Assembly (NCBI GenBank): GCA_949430125.1
Contig: CASQMQ010000049.1
Coordinates: 1 to 42,843 of the forward strand
DNA length: 42,843 nt
DNA from: an uncultured Pseudomonadales bacterium
GTDB lineage: Bacteria; Pseudomonadota; Gammaproteobacteria; Pseudomonadales; Pseudohongiellaceae
Reading direction: 5' to 3'
The notes beneath the pieces are model-generated. The model was given only the letters and a program-made list of their open reading frames with translations. It was not told the DNA's origin and made no database searches. Positions 24,601 through 33,593 of this stretch are shown in pieces. Position 1 is the first letter of the stretch. The number at the start of each line of letters is the position of its first letter. Both the position numbers and the translations under genes were made by a program.

Positions 24601-25791
24601 TTACAGCTCGTCAGCAGGCCAAGTCGGCGCGCGATCTACGACTGTTACCGGGCGAACTCCTTGGTATAGGAATTTCTGTACTCGGCTGCCTTCATAAGTC
24701 TCAGTAGTGTAGATGTTGTTCTGAGAGTCAGTGGCAATACTGTGAGGTGCATAGAATGTACCTGGCTGACGGCCACCTTGACCGAAAGTGTAAAGCACTT
24801 CCATTGACTCACGATCGATTACAGAGATCTTGAAGTTCTGACCGTCTGCAAGATAGATGAACTCTTGCTCAGGGTCGCGTGAGAAAGCGATATCCCAAGT
24901 TGAACCTTGATTCAACGTAGCTGGGTTATAAACAACTTCTCTTACGTAAGTACCGTCTTTGCGGAAGACCTGAACTCGGTCAGCACCACGGTCACACACA
25001 TATACAAGTCCGTCGTTTGAAGGCTCTGCACAGTGAACTGGGCCACGAAATTGCTGAGGTCCAGGCTGGCCAGGAACATAAGTTACATCAGCTTCATCGT
25101 CAGGAGTATTGCCGTAGGCACCCCAGTAGCGCTTGAAAGCACCAGTAGCTACGTCAACAACTGCAACGCGCTTGTTCTGATATCCATCAGCGAAGTAGGC
25201 TTCGTTAGCCTCAACGTCAATGGCGATTTCAGCAACGCGACCGTAATGGGTCTCGCTGTTACTGTTGCGATCTTCGCCTTGCATGCCGATTGTGCGAATG
25301 TATTCGCCGTCACGTGTGAACACAAGAACGTGTGAGTCACCAGCGCCATTACCGCCGATCCAAACGTCACCGTTAGGTGCGATTTCGATGCCGTGGTTTG
25401 ATGCAGGCCAAGTGTAAGGAGCACCTTCAACAGGTCCGCCCCACGCATTGATGATGTTGCCTTCGATGTCGATTTCAATGATTGGTGGTGCAGGAGTACA
25501 GCATTCTGCGACGCCGCCCTGTAGACCGATTTCAGTGTTGCCACCGAACTGAGACGCGTCATTTCTGTGAACAATGAAGATATGATCTCTCTCGTCTACG
25601 TCAACGCCGATTGTGTTGCCCATTGCCCAATGATTTGGGAGTGGCTTAGGCCAGAATGGGTCCACGAGAAAATGTGGTGCCATTACATCGTTAGATGCAG
25701 CGATGCTCGGCTCTTGTATCTTCGATTGTCCAAGACCAAGGACAACCAATGCAACGACCAGAGTTGCCCCTACAATTAATTTCTTTTTCAT
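24601..25791 (-). CDS. NHL-repeat beta-propeller resembling peptidyl-alpha-hydroxyglycine amidating lyase (PAL)
   Basis: A 396-residue exported or membrane-anchored propeller. ATG 25791 follows a strong GGAGGAAAA box and starts a hydrophobic N-terminus (4-20). At least five NHL-like blades are visible. Compared with rat PAL as I remember it, the zinc ligands are matched by H133 (SNHGIEI), H253 (PVHCAEP) and H350 (APHSIAT). The catalytic Tyr is matched by Y204 in ADGYQNKR (rat DGYCNSR), and the catalytic Arg by R76 in IVHRND (rat FHRGD). The Met next to the third His in PAL is Ala here. PAL cleaves hydroxyglycine-extended peptides to amide and glyoxylate. Since PHM-like genes lie on both sides, a paired reaction is plausible. 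NHL propellers are widespread and many have no known activity. Confidence 0.82.
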   Translation of the reverse strand: MKKKLIVGATLVVALVVLGLGQSKIQEPSIAASNDVMAPHFLVDPFWPKPLPNHWAMGNTIGVDVDERDHIFIVHRNDASQFGGNTEIGLQGGVAECCTPAPPIIEIDIEGNIINAWGGPVEGAPYTWPASNHGIEIAPNGDVWIGGNGAGDSHVLVFTRDGEYIRTIGMQGEDRNSNSETHYGRVAEIAIDVEANEAYFADGYQNKRVAVVDVATGAFKRYWGAYGNTPDDEADVTYVPGQPGPQQFRGPVHCAEPSNDGLVYVCDRGADRVQVFRKDGTYVREVVYNPATLNQGSTWDIAFSRDPEQEFIYLADGQNFKISVIDRESMEVLYTFGQGGRQPGTFYAPHSIATDSQNNIYTTETYEGSRVQKFLYQGVRPVTVVDRAPTWPADEL

Positions 25792-26023
25792 TCTTATTTT
25801 CCTCCAAATGCCCGAGTTACGGGGGGTTAACTTTTCCAGAGCAAAGCCGAGTATACTCATTTCTTTGCAGACAGTATACTCACAGGCTAAATTATCCGGG
25901 GCTTGGTGTAAGTATTTGTAACAGCCTTTAGTGGATAGCGATTGATGCGCTAACGAGGACTGTAGCGGTCTTTCTGTATGTCCTGCCTATCTAACTGAAA
26001 TCACTAATAATAAATAAGAAATC

Positions 26024-27403
26024 ATGAAGAAAATCAGCGCTATATTAAGCATAGTTTTACTTAAAAAACTCATTACACCCTGCGTGTTGCTCGCAGCTTT
26101 CTTGATGCCATCACTGAGTTTGGCGCACGATATTCCCAGCCGTGTCACTGTATATGCATTTGTCAAGCCTGAAGGTAATCAATTGACGGCATTACTCCGT
26201 GTGCCTATGGAGGCTTTTGGTGAGATCAGTTTTCCGTTGCGAGGCCCCGGCTATCTTCAATTCTCCGAGGCGGAGTTTGCTCTGAATGATGCGGCTCGTG
26301 TTTATATCACTGAATCTATGCGCTTTTATGAGAACGGTGAGGAATTGACTGAGAAGCAACTGGAAACCGTGCGCGTCTCGCTACCATCTAACCGATCCTT
26401 TACTACCTTTGATGATGCCTTAGAAAATATTCTCAGCCCACGGCTGGAAGATTCGGTGGATTTATTTTGGCGACAGGGTGTGTTGGATGTCATGGTGACC
26501 TATCCCATCGCGTCAGATCAGTCTGAATTCTCCATCAATCCAGAGATAGGAACCTTGTCGAATCAGACCACAACGGTGCTACGCTTCCTATTGCCATCCG
26601 GTGCAGAACGCGTCTTTAACTACTTAGGTAATCCAGGTGTGGTGTTATTGGACCCGCGTTGGTATCAGGCCGCACTTCGATTTGTGAATATGGGCTTCGA
26701 ACATATTCTAGACGGCATAGATCACCTGTTGTTTCTATTCTGTCTCGTGATACCTCTGCGCAGCATGCGGGCGCTAATTCCAGTGGTAACGTCGTTCACT
26801 ATCGCCCACTCGATCACTCTTATCAGCTCGGCATTTGGTATGGCGCCTAACGCGCTCTGGTTCCCACCGTTGATCGAAACCCTAATAGCACTTTCTATTG
26901 TTTACATGGCATTTGAGAATATAGTTGGCGCGAAATTGCAACACCGCTGGGTGGCTGCTTTTGGCTTTGGCTTGGTACACGGCTTTGGTTTTTCTTTCCT
27001 GTTTAGCGACACGCTGCAGTTTGCTGGCGGACATCTATTCTCTTCATTGCTGGCGTTCAATGTCGGTGTGGAACTTGGTCAGATCCTTGTGCTCATTCTG
27101 GTTATTCCTCTGCTGCGCATCCTGTTTCGCTTCTTCGTTCAAGAGCGCGTTGGCACTATTTTGCTGTCCGCTTTGGTGGCCCACAGCGCTTGGCACTGGA
27201 TGCTTGATAGAGGCAACACACTAGCGCAATTTCAAATGCAAATGCCGATCCTCGATTCGATTTTCTTCGCAGGTTTAATGCGCTGGGGCATGATGTTAAT
27301 CGTTATTGGGCTCGCACTCTGGGCAATGTACGAACTTTTCCGTCGATTCTCGCTCGTTGAGAACATGGCTAGTTATGGCGAGAGCCGCGACGCCGAGAGC
27401 TAA
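26024..27403 (+). CDS. HupE/UreJ-type membrane protein with an exported N-terminal domain
   Basis: A 459-residue protein. A signal peptide (about 1-34, SLA|HD) is followed by a periplasmic domain of some 190 residues. About seven transmembrane helices then begin with the HupE/UreJ_2 signature GFEHILDGIDHLLFL. Further His residues in membrane segments (FTIAHSITL, GLVHGFGFSF, LVAHSAWHW) could bind metal. The HupE group is linked to nickel or cobalt uptake, but this two-domain form is common in genomes without hydrogenase or urease. Its substrate is open. Sitting between copper-monooxygenase-like genes, it may handle copper; that is inference. The Shine-Dalgarno sequence is weak (AAGAAA). No terminator is seen in the following spacer. 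Confidence 0.85.
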   Translation: MKKISAILSIVLLKKLITPCVLLAAFLMPSLSLAHDIPSRVTVYAFVKPEGNQLTALLRVPMEAFGEISFPLRGPGYLQFSEAEFALNDAARVYITESMRFYENGEELTEKQLETVRVSLPSNRSFTTFDDALENILSPRLEDSVDLFWRQGVLDVMVTYPIASDQSEFSINPEIGTLSNQTTTVLRFLLPSGAERVFNYLGNPGVVLLDPRWYQAALRFVNMGFEHILDGIDHLLFLFCLVIPLRSMRALIPVVTSFTIAHSITLISSAFGMAPNALWFPPLIETLIALSIVYMAFENIVGAKLQHRWVAAFGFGLVHGFGFSFLFSDTLQFAGGHLFSSLLAFNVGVELGQILVLILVIPLLRILFRFFVQERVGTILLSALVAHSAWHWMLDRGNTLAQFQMQMPILDSIFFAGLMRWGMMLIVIGLALWAMYELFRRFSLVENMASYGESRDAES

Positions 27404-27718
27404 ATCAGAAGTATTTGGATAGCCCTGTTGCCGATGTTATACGTGTTTTCGAGCCGGCTACACATTCCTAAACTATTGAATTAATAAGATCTATTGTCGG
27501 AGTTCGCGCCCATTCAGTTTCAGTTTGTCACTAAGCCTTAAAGTCTGTAGTTGTACGTTAACAAGCAGATTGCGCTAAGCTGCCTGACATTGCTTGAATC
27601 CAGGTCTAAGCAAATTCTGTTGTAGCTTAATTGCAGTGGAGCGAAGTGAGTTCTCAAGAGGAATTGCCGCTCCACTCTCTCACTGAGCAGCGACCTTGCT
27701 AACTGAAAGGTTATTTAA
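27404..27718. promoter_or_regulatory. Leader/promoter region of paralog B with inverted repeat
   Basis: A 315-bp spacer. A 9-bp inverted repeat AGTGGAGCG (27635-27643) / CGCTCCACT (27668-27676) lies about 40 bp before the start codon of paralog B. It could be an operator or a 5' untranslated hairpin. No gene is seen. Confidence 0.4.
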
Positions 27719-29485
27719 ATGAAAAAGCTAGGCGCAGTATTTCTCGTTCTTTTAAGCGGTATCTTCGCGATTCAAGCTCTTGCTGGAGCTGAGCGAGTTG
27801 GAAATTTTGCTCTAATCGATCATGACGGCGTCTACCATCAGTTGCAGAAATATGGCGACAGCAAGGCGGTAGTCATTATTGCTACAGCGGCGAGCTGCAT
27901 CGATAATATTGATCAGCTGCACAAGTATCGTTTGCTGCGTACTACTTGGGAGCAAAAAGGGATTACCTTCCTTGCCATAAATTCCGACGCAAGTGATAGT
28001 CCCGCAGATGTTCGCTTGATGGACAATCTTCACAATTTCGATATACCTATCTTGTTAGATGATAGTCAGCTTGTTGCCGAAAGTCTCGGCCTAAGCAAGG
28101 CTGGTGAGATAGTAGTATTGGAGCCTTCGCGCGGTCAGATTCTTTACCGTGGTGGTTTAGATACTGACCCGGTTCGAGCGCGACCCGCGCTCAATATTGA
28201 GCCCGTAGCAGGTACTACCGTTTTCGCAGATGTGTTGTCCGCGGCGGTTGCCGATGATGCTGCCTCAATCGAGCAAACGATCACTACCGATGCGGTCGGT
28301 TGTGAGCTGCAATTCCCAGCCAGAGAGATGCATGCCAGCTATGCTCCTGACTATGCGACTGAGGTTGCACCAATACTGGAAGAGAAGTGCATTAGCTGCC
28401 ATGTAGAGGGAGGCATAGCACCATTCGCGATGGACTCGCATATGATGGTTCAAGGTTGGTCGCCCATGATGAAAGAAGTCATCATGACTAAGCGCATGCC
28501 GCCTGCTCAAGTTGATCCTAACGTAAAACATTTTATTAACGCTCGTTATATGGATGCGCAGGAGTTGCAAACTCTTGTTCATTGGATAGATTCAGGCTCG
28601 CCTCGTGGCGTCAGTGAAGTCGATCCACTCACTCTAATCGAGCCGCCTAATTCCGTTTGGGAGCTGGGTGAACCCGATTACATAGTCGATGTGCCCGCTT
28701 TTAACGTGCCTGCAACGGGCGTCTTAGACTACGAGCGTGTCACGATCAACCTGCCTTTCGAGAAAGACGTCTGGATTAAGTCCGTGCAACACCTTCCCGG
28801 CGATCGACGTGTTCTTCATCACCTGCTGAGCTATATCGTTCCCGCCGACTATGCTGAAGAAATCGTTGAGGGCGAAAACGACAACTACAGAGAATTTCTG
28901 GAAGGCTATGCTCCGGGAAAAGATGAGGCAGTAACGTATCCTGAAAAAACAGGTGTATTCGTCCCGAAGGGATCGGCGGTGCAAATGTCTCTGCACTACA
29001 CGACATTTGGAAAAGATGTGATCGATAGTACAAAGCTAGGTCTCTATTTCGCAGACACAGAACCCAATTACCAGTACTCGACTTATTCCCTAAGTCATGG
29101 TGGAACTAACATCGTAATTCCACCGGGCGTATCCAATCATGAGATGCGTGCGTCTCACTTGTTCGAGGACGAGGTGGTGTTGCACGGGCTGCGCCCGCAT
29201 ATGCATTATCGTGGCAAGCGCATGCGCTTTAGCGTCGTCTACCCAGATGGCACAAAAGACCAGATCATTAATGTGCCTGATTACAACTTCGCTTGGCAAC
29301 CAACCTACCGACTCTCGGAGCCTATGTTGTTACCCGCAGGTTCTAGAGTGATGATCGAAGGCGCCTTTGATAACTCCCAATATAACCTCGGCAACCCAGA
29401 TCCAGCTGCTGTTGTCACGGGAGGCGCCCAGAGTTGGGATGAGATGTTTATTGGCTATCTCTCCTACAATAAGACCGGCCAGTAG
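27719..29485 (+). CDS. Redoxin-cytochrome c-PHM-like copper monooxygenase fusion, paralog B
   Basis: A 588-residue exported protein with the same three modules as paralog A. Signal peptide 1-23. Redoxin-fold domain about 25-185 with a single Cys60 (TAASCID) at the peroxidatic position. Cytochrome c module CISCH (224-228) with M260 in KRMPP as likely sixth ligand. Copper module with HH 367-368, H426 (SLHY), H494/H496 (PHMHYRG) and M576 (WDEMF). An added Cys195 (AVGCELQFP) precedes the haem module; paralog C has it too, A does not. AAAGG precedes the ATG. It is followed by its own terminator and then by paralog C, so B and C are a tandem duplication with separate transcription. Probably periplasmic. 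Confidence 0.88.
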   Translation: MKKLGAVFLVLLSGIFAIQALAGAERVGNFALIDHDGVYHQLQKYGDSKAVVIIATAASCIDNIDQLHKYRLLRTTWEQKGITFLAINSDASDSPADVRLMDNLHNFDIPILLDDSQLVAESLGLSKAGEIVVLEPSRGQILYRGGLDTDPVRARPALNIEPVAGTTVFADVLSAAVADDAASIEQTITTDAVGCELQFPAREMHASYAPDYATEVAPILEEKCISCHVEGGIAPFAMDSHMMVQGWSPMMKEVIMTKRMPPAQVDPNVKHFINARYMDAQELQTLVHWIDSGSPRGVSEVDPLTLIEPPNSVWELGEPDYIVDVPAFNVPATGVLDYERVTINLPFEKDVWIKSVQHLPGDRRVLHHLLSYIVPADYAEEIVEGENDNYREFLEGYAPGKDEAVTYPEKTGVFVPKGSAVQMSLHYTTFGKDVIDSTKLGLYFADTEPNYQYSTYSLSHGGTNIVIPPGVSNHEMRASHLFEDEVVLHGLRPHMHYRGKRMRFSVVYPDGTKDQIINVPDYNFAWQPTYRLSEPMLLPAGSRVMIEGAFDNSQYNLGNPDPAAVVTGGAQSWDEMFIGYLSYNKTGQ

Positions 29486-29530
29486 ACACGCACTTAGCCT
29501 TCACTTATGGCCTTCACTAGGACCTCCTTT

Positions 29531-29554
29531 AAAAGGCCGATTCGGCCTTTTTTA
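29531..29554 (+). terminator. Rho-independent terminator of paralog B
   Basis: AAAAGGCCG and CGGCCTTTT pair around an ATT loop, with additional T residues after the stem. It lies 45 bp beyond the stop codon. Confidence 0.85.
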
Positions 29555-29763
29555 CTGTGGCAGGGGGGTTAAGCCTCATAGCTTGCATCTGATTCTCGGA
29601 TTTTCTGGCGAAGCCTCGCTAAAAGCTGTGATAGACCTTTCTGCATCCGCGCTATTTTGTTACAAAAAGTAATTTTTCAGGCTGCACATTCCGGCTCACC
29701 TGCGCTAGACTCTTGTGGCTAATAAATACGTTTGCAAATAGCTTGTTTCTTGGAGCACGGAAA

Positions 29764-31467
29764 ATGAATAACCTAATCGGATTTGGAATAGCTCTGATCA
29801 CTTTAGTTCTATCTGCCTCAGCCATGGCGCTGCCAGATAGAGTCGGTGATTTCGGACTTATGGATAGCAGCGGTGAATTTCACCAATTGAGTCGTTATCG
29901 CCATAAAGAGGCACTGGTATTAATGTCTTTCGATAGCAGCTGTTCAGCCATTAATTCCTCCGTAGCGAGCCTAGAGGCTATGGCGTCACAATGGAACGGT
30001 CAGGGTATCGCCTTCGCGTTGATCAACTCCTCGGCAGAGTCAAATATTGAGGCGATTCGATCAGCCAAATCGGCGCTTGGGTCGGATTTGCCCTTGCTGC
30101 TCGACGACGGACAGATCGTTTCAGAAACTCTGTCTCTGACTAAGGCTGGCGAGATCGTTGTCCTTGATCCAGAGCGCCTTACGATTCTATACCGCGGCCC
30201 CGTAACAAGTGCAGCAGCTACATTGTCTAGCGAGTTAGCTGGCACGGTGGAGCGTACAATGATTATTGATGCTGTTGGTTGTGACCTCGAATTCCCAGTT
30301 AGAGAAACTCACGCAAGCGCAGTTCCCGACTATGCGACAGAAGTTGCACCAATCATTGCTGAGCAATGCGCAACTTGTCACCGTGAAGGTGGAATCGGAC
30401 CATTCGCTATGGACAGCCATTTGATGCTACAGGGGTGGTCACCGATGATTCGCGAAACGCTTATTACTAAGCGCATGCCTCCTACACAAGTTGATCCAAA
30501 CATTGGTCACTTCAACAATGCGCGTTACATGACAGATGCCGACTTGCAGACTCTTGTTCATTGGATCGATGCTGGAGCGCCTCGTGGTGCCGCTGCTATT
30601 GACCCGTTAACAGAGATCGATATGCCTAACTGGAAAGAGTGGAGCCTAGGCGAGCCTGACTTCATCATTAAGGCTCCGAAGATGGAAATTCCTGCAACTG
30701 GAGTGCTCGACTACATCGATGTAGACGTTGAGCTGCCTTTCGACGAAGACAAGTGGGTTAAAGCAGTTCAGTTTATTCCCGGTGACGAATCAGTTCTTCA
30801 TCACCTTCTCACATACGTAACTGCACCTGCCGAAAACTTTGACGGCGGAGAAGGCAACACAACTTCTGTTGCTCGTCGTTTCCTCGAGGGTTATGCCCCC
30901 GGAAAGGTCGACGCGATGACATTCCGTGATGAGACAGGCGTGTACATTCCTAAGGATCATAAATTGTCCATGCAATTTCACTTTACAACTAACGGTAAAG
31001 CGACAACGGATGAAACGCTTATTGGTCTGTATATGTACGACGAGCCACCCAAGTACGAGAATTTCACTCGTTCGGTAGCTTCGCAGTTCAAGATCCCTGC
31101 GTACGACCAGGACTATGAATCAGCGGCTCAATACACGTTCGACGAGGACGTAGTAGTAACAGGCCTGCGTGCTCATATGCACTTCCGTGGTAAGGACATG
31201 AAGTTCGCCATGGAAAATGAAGATGGCACAATGACTGATCTGCTTAGTGTTCCAAACTATAGCTACGCATGGCAGCCCACTTATGAATTGGAAGAGCCAG
31301 TGCAGATCAAGGCGGGTACCAAAGTGCATGTTACAGGCGCTTTTGATAATTCCGAGTTCAATCCAGCTAATCCTGATCCTTCTCAGGAGCTTGTTTTTGG
31401 ATTGCAGAGCTGGGATGAGATGTTTATCGGTTATTGGACATACCATGCCGCGGCGCCATCTAACTAA
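29764..31467 (+). CDS. Redoxin-cytochrome c-PHM-like copper monooxygenase fusion, paralog C
   Basis: A 567-residue exported protein. ATG 29764 is preferred over an in-frame upstream start because GGAG is spaced 8 bases from it and the signal peptide (1-22) begins there. Redoxin-fold domain about 25-165 with single Cys60 (DSSCSAI). Cytochrome c module CATCH (202-206) with M238 in KRMPP. Copper module with HH 346-347, H406 (MQFHF), H471/H473 (AHMHFRG) and M553 (WDEMF). It is much closer to B than to A over the haem and copper modules (shared FLEGYAPGK, VDPN and QTLVHWID segments). All ligands are intact, so it should be functional. It is flanked by terminators on both sides and is therefore probably monocistronic. 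Confidence 0.88.
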   Translation: MNNLIGFGIALITLVLSASAMALPDRVGDFGLMDSSGEFHQLSRYRHKEALVLMSFDSSCSAINSSVASLEAMASQWNGQGIAFALINSSAESNIEAIRSAKSALGSDLPLLLDDGQIVSETLSLTKAGEIVVLDPERLTILYRGPVTSAAATLSSELAGTVERTMIIDAVGCDLEFPVRETHASAVPDYATEVAPIIAEQCATCHREGGIGPFAMDSHLMLQGWSPMIRETLITKRMPPTQVDPNIGHFNNARYMTDADLQTLVHWIDAGAPRGAAAIDPLTEIDMPNWKEWSLGEPDFIIKAPKMEIPATGVLDYIDVDVELPFDEDKWVKAVQFIPGDESVLHHLLTYVTAPAENFDGGEGNTTSVARRFLEGYAPGKVDAMTFRDETGVYIPKDHKLSMQFHFTTNGKATTDETLIGLYMYDEPPKYENFTRSVASQFKIPAYDQDYESAAQYTFDEDVVVTGLRAHMHFRGKDMKFAMENEDGTMTDLLSVPNYSYAWQPTYELEEPVQIKAGTKVHVTGAFDNSEFNPANPDPSQELVFGLQSWDEMFIGYWTYHAAAPSN

Positions 31468-31484
31468 GCTTTGGCTTAGCAAGG

Positions 31485-31520
31485 AAAAACCCGGTCATGC
31501 AGATGGCCGGGTTTTTTTTT
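31485..31520 (+). terminator. Rho-independent terminator of paralog C
   Basis: A ten-pair stem ACCCGGTCAT/ATGGCCGGGT (one G-T wobble) with a GCAG loop and nine T residues. The start is 17 bp past the stop. Confidence 0.93.
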
Positions 31521-31720
31521 CGCTCTTAGATAAGTGTTATTGCCCCGGCTGATTAATTGATGACCTTACCCTGCAAAGGGGGCAGGATTCGAGTACTAAC
31601 ACCAGCTGTGAACCCCCCTAATAAAGCCAGTAATTACAAGACTTTCCGTTGTATCGCCGTCCCCTAACTTGCTATGATGCCGCATCTAGATTTCATAATA
31701 ATAATCCCGGAGAGCGCTTT

Positions 31721-33433
31721 ATGTCCTCGATCTTCATCGTCATTTTCGGTCTAGTCGGCTTTTCTTTTGGCTGGTTTGTCTATTCCAAATTCATCGCACA
31801 GAAAATCTATCAGTTAGACCCTGACTATGTGACTCCTGCGCATCGAATCAACGATGGCATCGATTATGTGCCTACTAACAAGTATGTGCTCTGGGGTGCT
31901 CACTTCACGGCTGTAGCCGGCGCGGCACCGATTGTAGGTCCTGCGATCGCGGTATACTGGGGTTGGGTTCCGGCATTATTATGGGTTACATTCGGCAGCA
32001 TATTCTTCGCCGGTGTCCACGACATGGGAGCCTTATGGGCAAGTAACCGCCACGGCGCGAAGTCAATCGGTGCCCTTTCCTCAGATGTCATTGGTAAGCG
32101 TGCGTCTGCCTTGTTCATGGTTATCATCTTTCTGTTGCTGGTGTTGGTTAACGCGATGTTCGCGACCATCATTGCGACAGATATGGTTATCTTCCCTTCA
32201 TCAGTATTCCCCGCTTGGGCCGCAATTCCAGTAGCTATATGCATCGGAATACTGATTCGTAAAAACTACAACCTGTTGCTGATATCTGTAATTGGTGTTG
32301 CGATTCTCTACTTCACGATCTACGTCGGTAGTGTGATGCCTCTGGAATTACCTGGTGATGTTTTTGGTCTGGGTGCCAATGGCAACTGGATTATCCTGTT
32401 GTTTGTCTATGCAGGTATTGCTTCGATGTTGCCGGTATGGCTGTTGTTGCAACCACGTGACTACATCAATGGTGCGCAGCTAGTCCTAGGTTTGTTCGTT
32501 CTCTACAGTGCGGTATTTATCGCGCTGCCAAATGTTTCTGCACCAGCGTTCAATCCGAATCTGGCTGTTGATACGCCGCCCATATGGCCAATTCTATTCG
32601 TCACAATTGCCTGCGGTGCCTTGTCTGGATTTCACGGTATCGTAGCTTCCGGAACCAGTTCTAAGCAGCTGAGCAATGAGAAGGACGCACGCTTTGTTGG
32701 TTATCTTGGTGCGCTTGGTGAAGGTTCGCTGGCATTGATAACAATCGTTGCTGTGACCGGATCGCTCTACGCTGCAACGGGTGCGGAATGGGATGCGATC
32801 TATTCTGGTTACGCGAGCGGCCCTGGGCAGAAAGGCTTTATTGACGGCGGTGCGATTTTGATTTCAACAGGCTGGGGCATCCCCATTGCCTTCTCACAAA
32901 CCATGCTAGCCGTAATGGTGGTGCTCTTTGCGGGTACTACTATGGATGCGGGCTTACGCCTGCAGCGCTACATCATTCAGGAGTGGGGTAGCATTTATAA
33001 CATCGCTCCGTTCAAGAACAACATCGTCGCTACATTAGTGGCAATAGCTGCCTGTTTGATGTTGGCATTCGGTGTGTCCGCGGGTAACTATCCCGGAGAC
33101 GGCGGCGCTTTAATCTGGCCTGTATTTGGTGGCACTAATCAGATTTTGGCTGCGATGACCTTGCTGCTAATTGCAGTTTATCTGATGCGATTAGGACGCC
33201 CGACAAAAGCTATTTTAATGCCAATGATCTTTATCTTCGTAATGGCATTTTGGGCCTCTTGCTGGTACATCGTGAGTCATTATCAGAATGGTCAATGGGC
33301 ATTGGTTGTTATCGAAGTATTGGTGATGATCACTAGCATCATGGTTATGCTGGAAGCACTAGGCGTAATTTCGAAGATCAGAAGTGGCGAGATTGCTGTT
33401 GAATCGTCGGAAGCTGCAAACGCGGGAGAGTAG
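31721..33433 (+). CDS. cstA: CstA-family carbon-starvation permease
   Basis: A 570-residue polytopic inner-membrane protein of the CstA/BtsT family. ATG 31721 is preferred over the upstream TTG frame because GGAGAG is correctly spaced and the N-terminus begins directly in TM1. The family core is visible: TNKYVLWGAHFTAVAGAAPIVGPAIAV, then GVHDMGALW and the later SGFHGIVASGTSSKQL segment. CstA proteins take up peptides or pyruvate under carbon limitation in E. coli. The protein is shorter than E. coli CstA (about 700) at the C-terminal end. Its 5' region carries a GGGGG...CCCCC repeat (31578-31582 with 31613-31617) of unknown role. A terminator follows. With the peptide-hydrolase genes nearby, peptide or pyruvate import is a reasonable guess. 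Confidence 0.88.
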   Translation: MSSIFIVIFGLVGFSFGWFVYSKFIAQKIYQLDPDYVTPAHRINDGIDYVPTNKYVLWGAHFTAVAGAAPIVGPAIAVYWGWVPALLWVTFGSIFFAGVHDMGALWASNRHGAKSIGALSSDVIGKRASALFMVIIFLLLVLVNAMFATIIATDMVIFPSSVFPAWAAIPVAICIGILIRKNYNLLLISVIGVAILYFTIYVGSVMPLELPGDVFGLGANGNWIILLFVYAGIASMLPVWLLLQPRDYINGAQLVLGLFVLYSAVFIALPNVSAPAFNPNLAVDTPPIWPILFVTIACGALSGFHGIVASGTSSKQLSNEKDARFVGYLGALGEGSLALITIVAVTGSLYAATGAEWDAIYSGYASGPGQKGFIDGGAILISTGWGIPIAFSQTMLAVMVVLFAGTTMDAGLRLQRYIIQEWGSIYNIAPFKNNIVATLVAIAACLMLAFGVSAGNYPGDGGALIWPVFGGTNQILAAMTLLLIAVYLMRLGRPTKAILMPMIFIFVMAFWASCWYIVSHYQNGQWALVVIEVLVMITSIMVMLEALGVISKIRSGEIAVESSEAANAGE

Positions 33434-33490
33434 GTGCTGGATTTTATTCAGTAGCTAGGGTGTTATTTAATCCTAGTTCCCAATGTAAAG

Positions 33491-33537
33491 AAGGAGCGAT
33501 CGGATGCTGCTCAAAGCAATATCCACGCTCCTTTTTT
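33491..33537 (+). terminator. Terminator after cstA
   Basis: AAGGAGCG (33491-33498) pairs with CGCTCCTT (33526-33533), followed by a T-run. Confidence 0.8.
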
Positions 33538-33593
33538 ATTAGAAGGTTTTTGTTTGCGAATCATTTCCAATTGCCTGAGTTGCCGCTGAATAT

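Noticed and set aside
25149-25574. 141-codon minus-strand frame inside the PAL-like gene
   Set aside because: Same strand but another frame of a well-supported gene. Ser/Thr/Leu-rich composition from codon shift, no start context.
31578-31617. GGGGG...CCCCC pairing ahead of cstA as a riboswitch
   Set aside because: Only a five-pair stem with a large unstructured loop, and no match to a riboswitch class I know.
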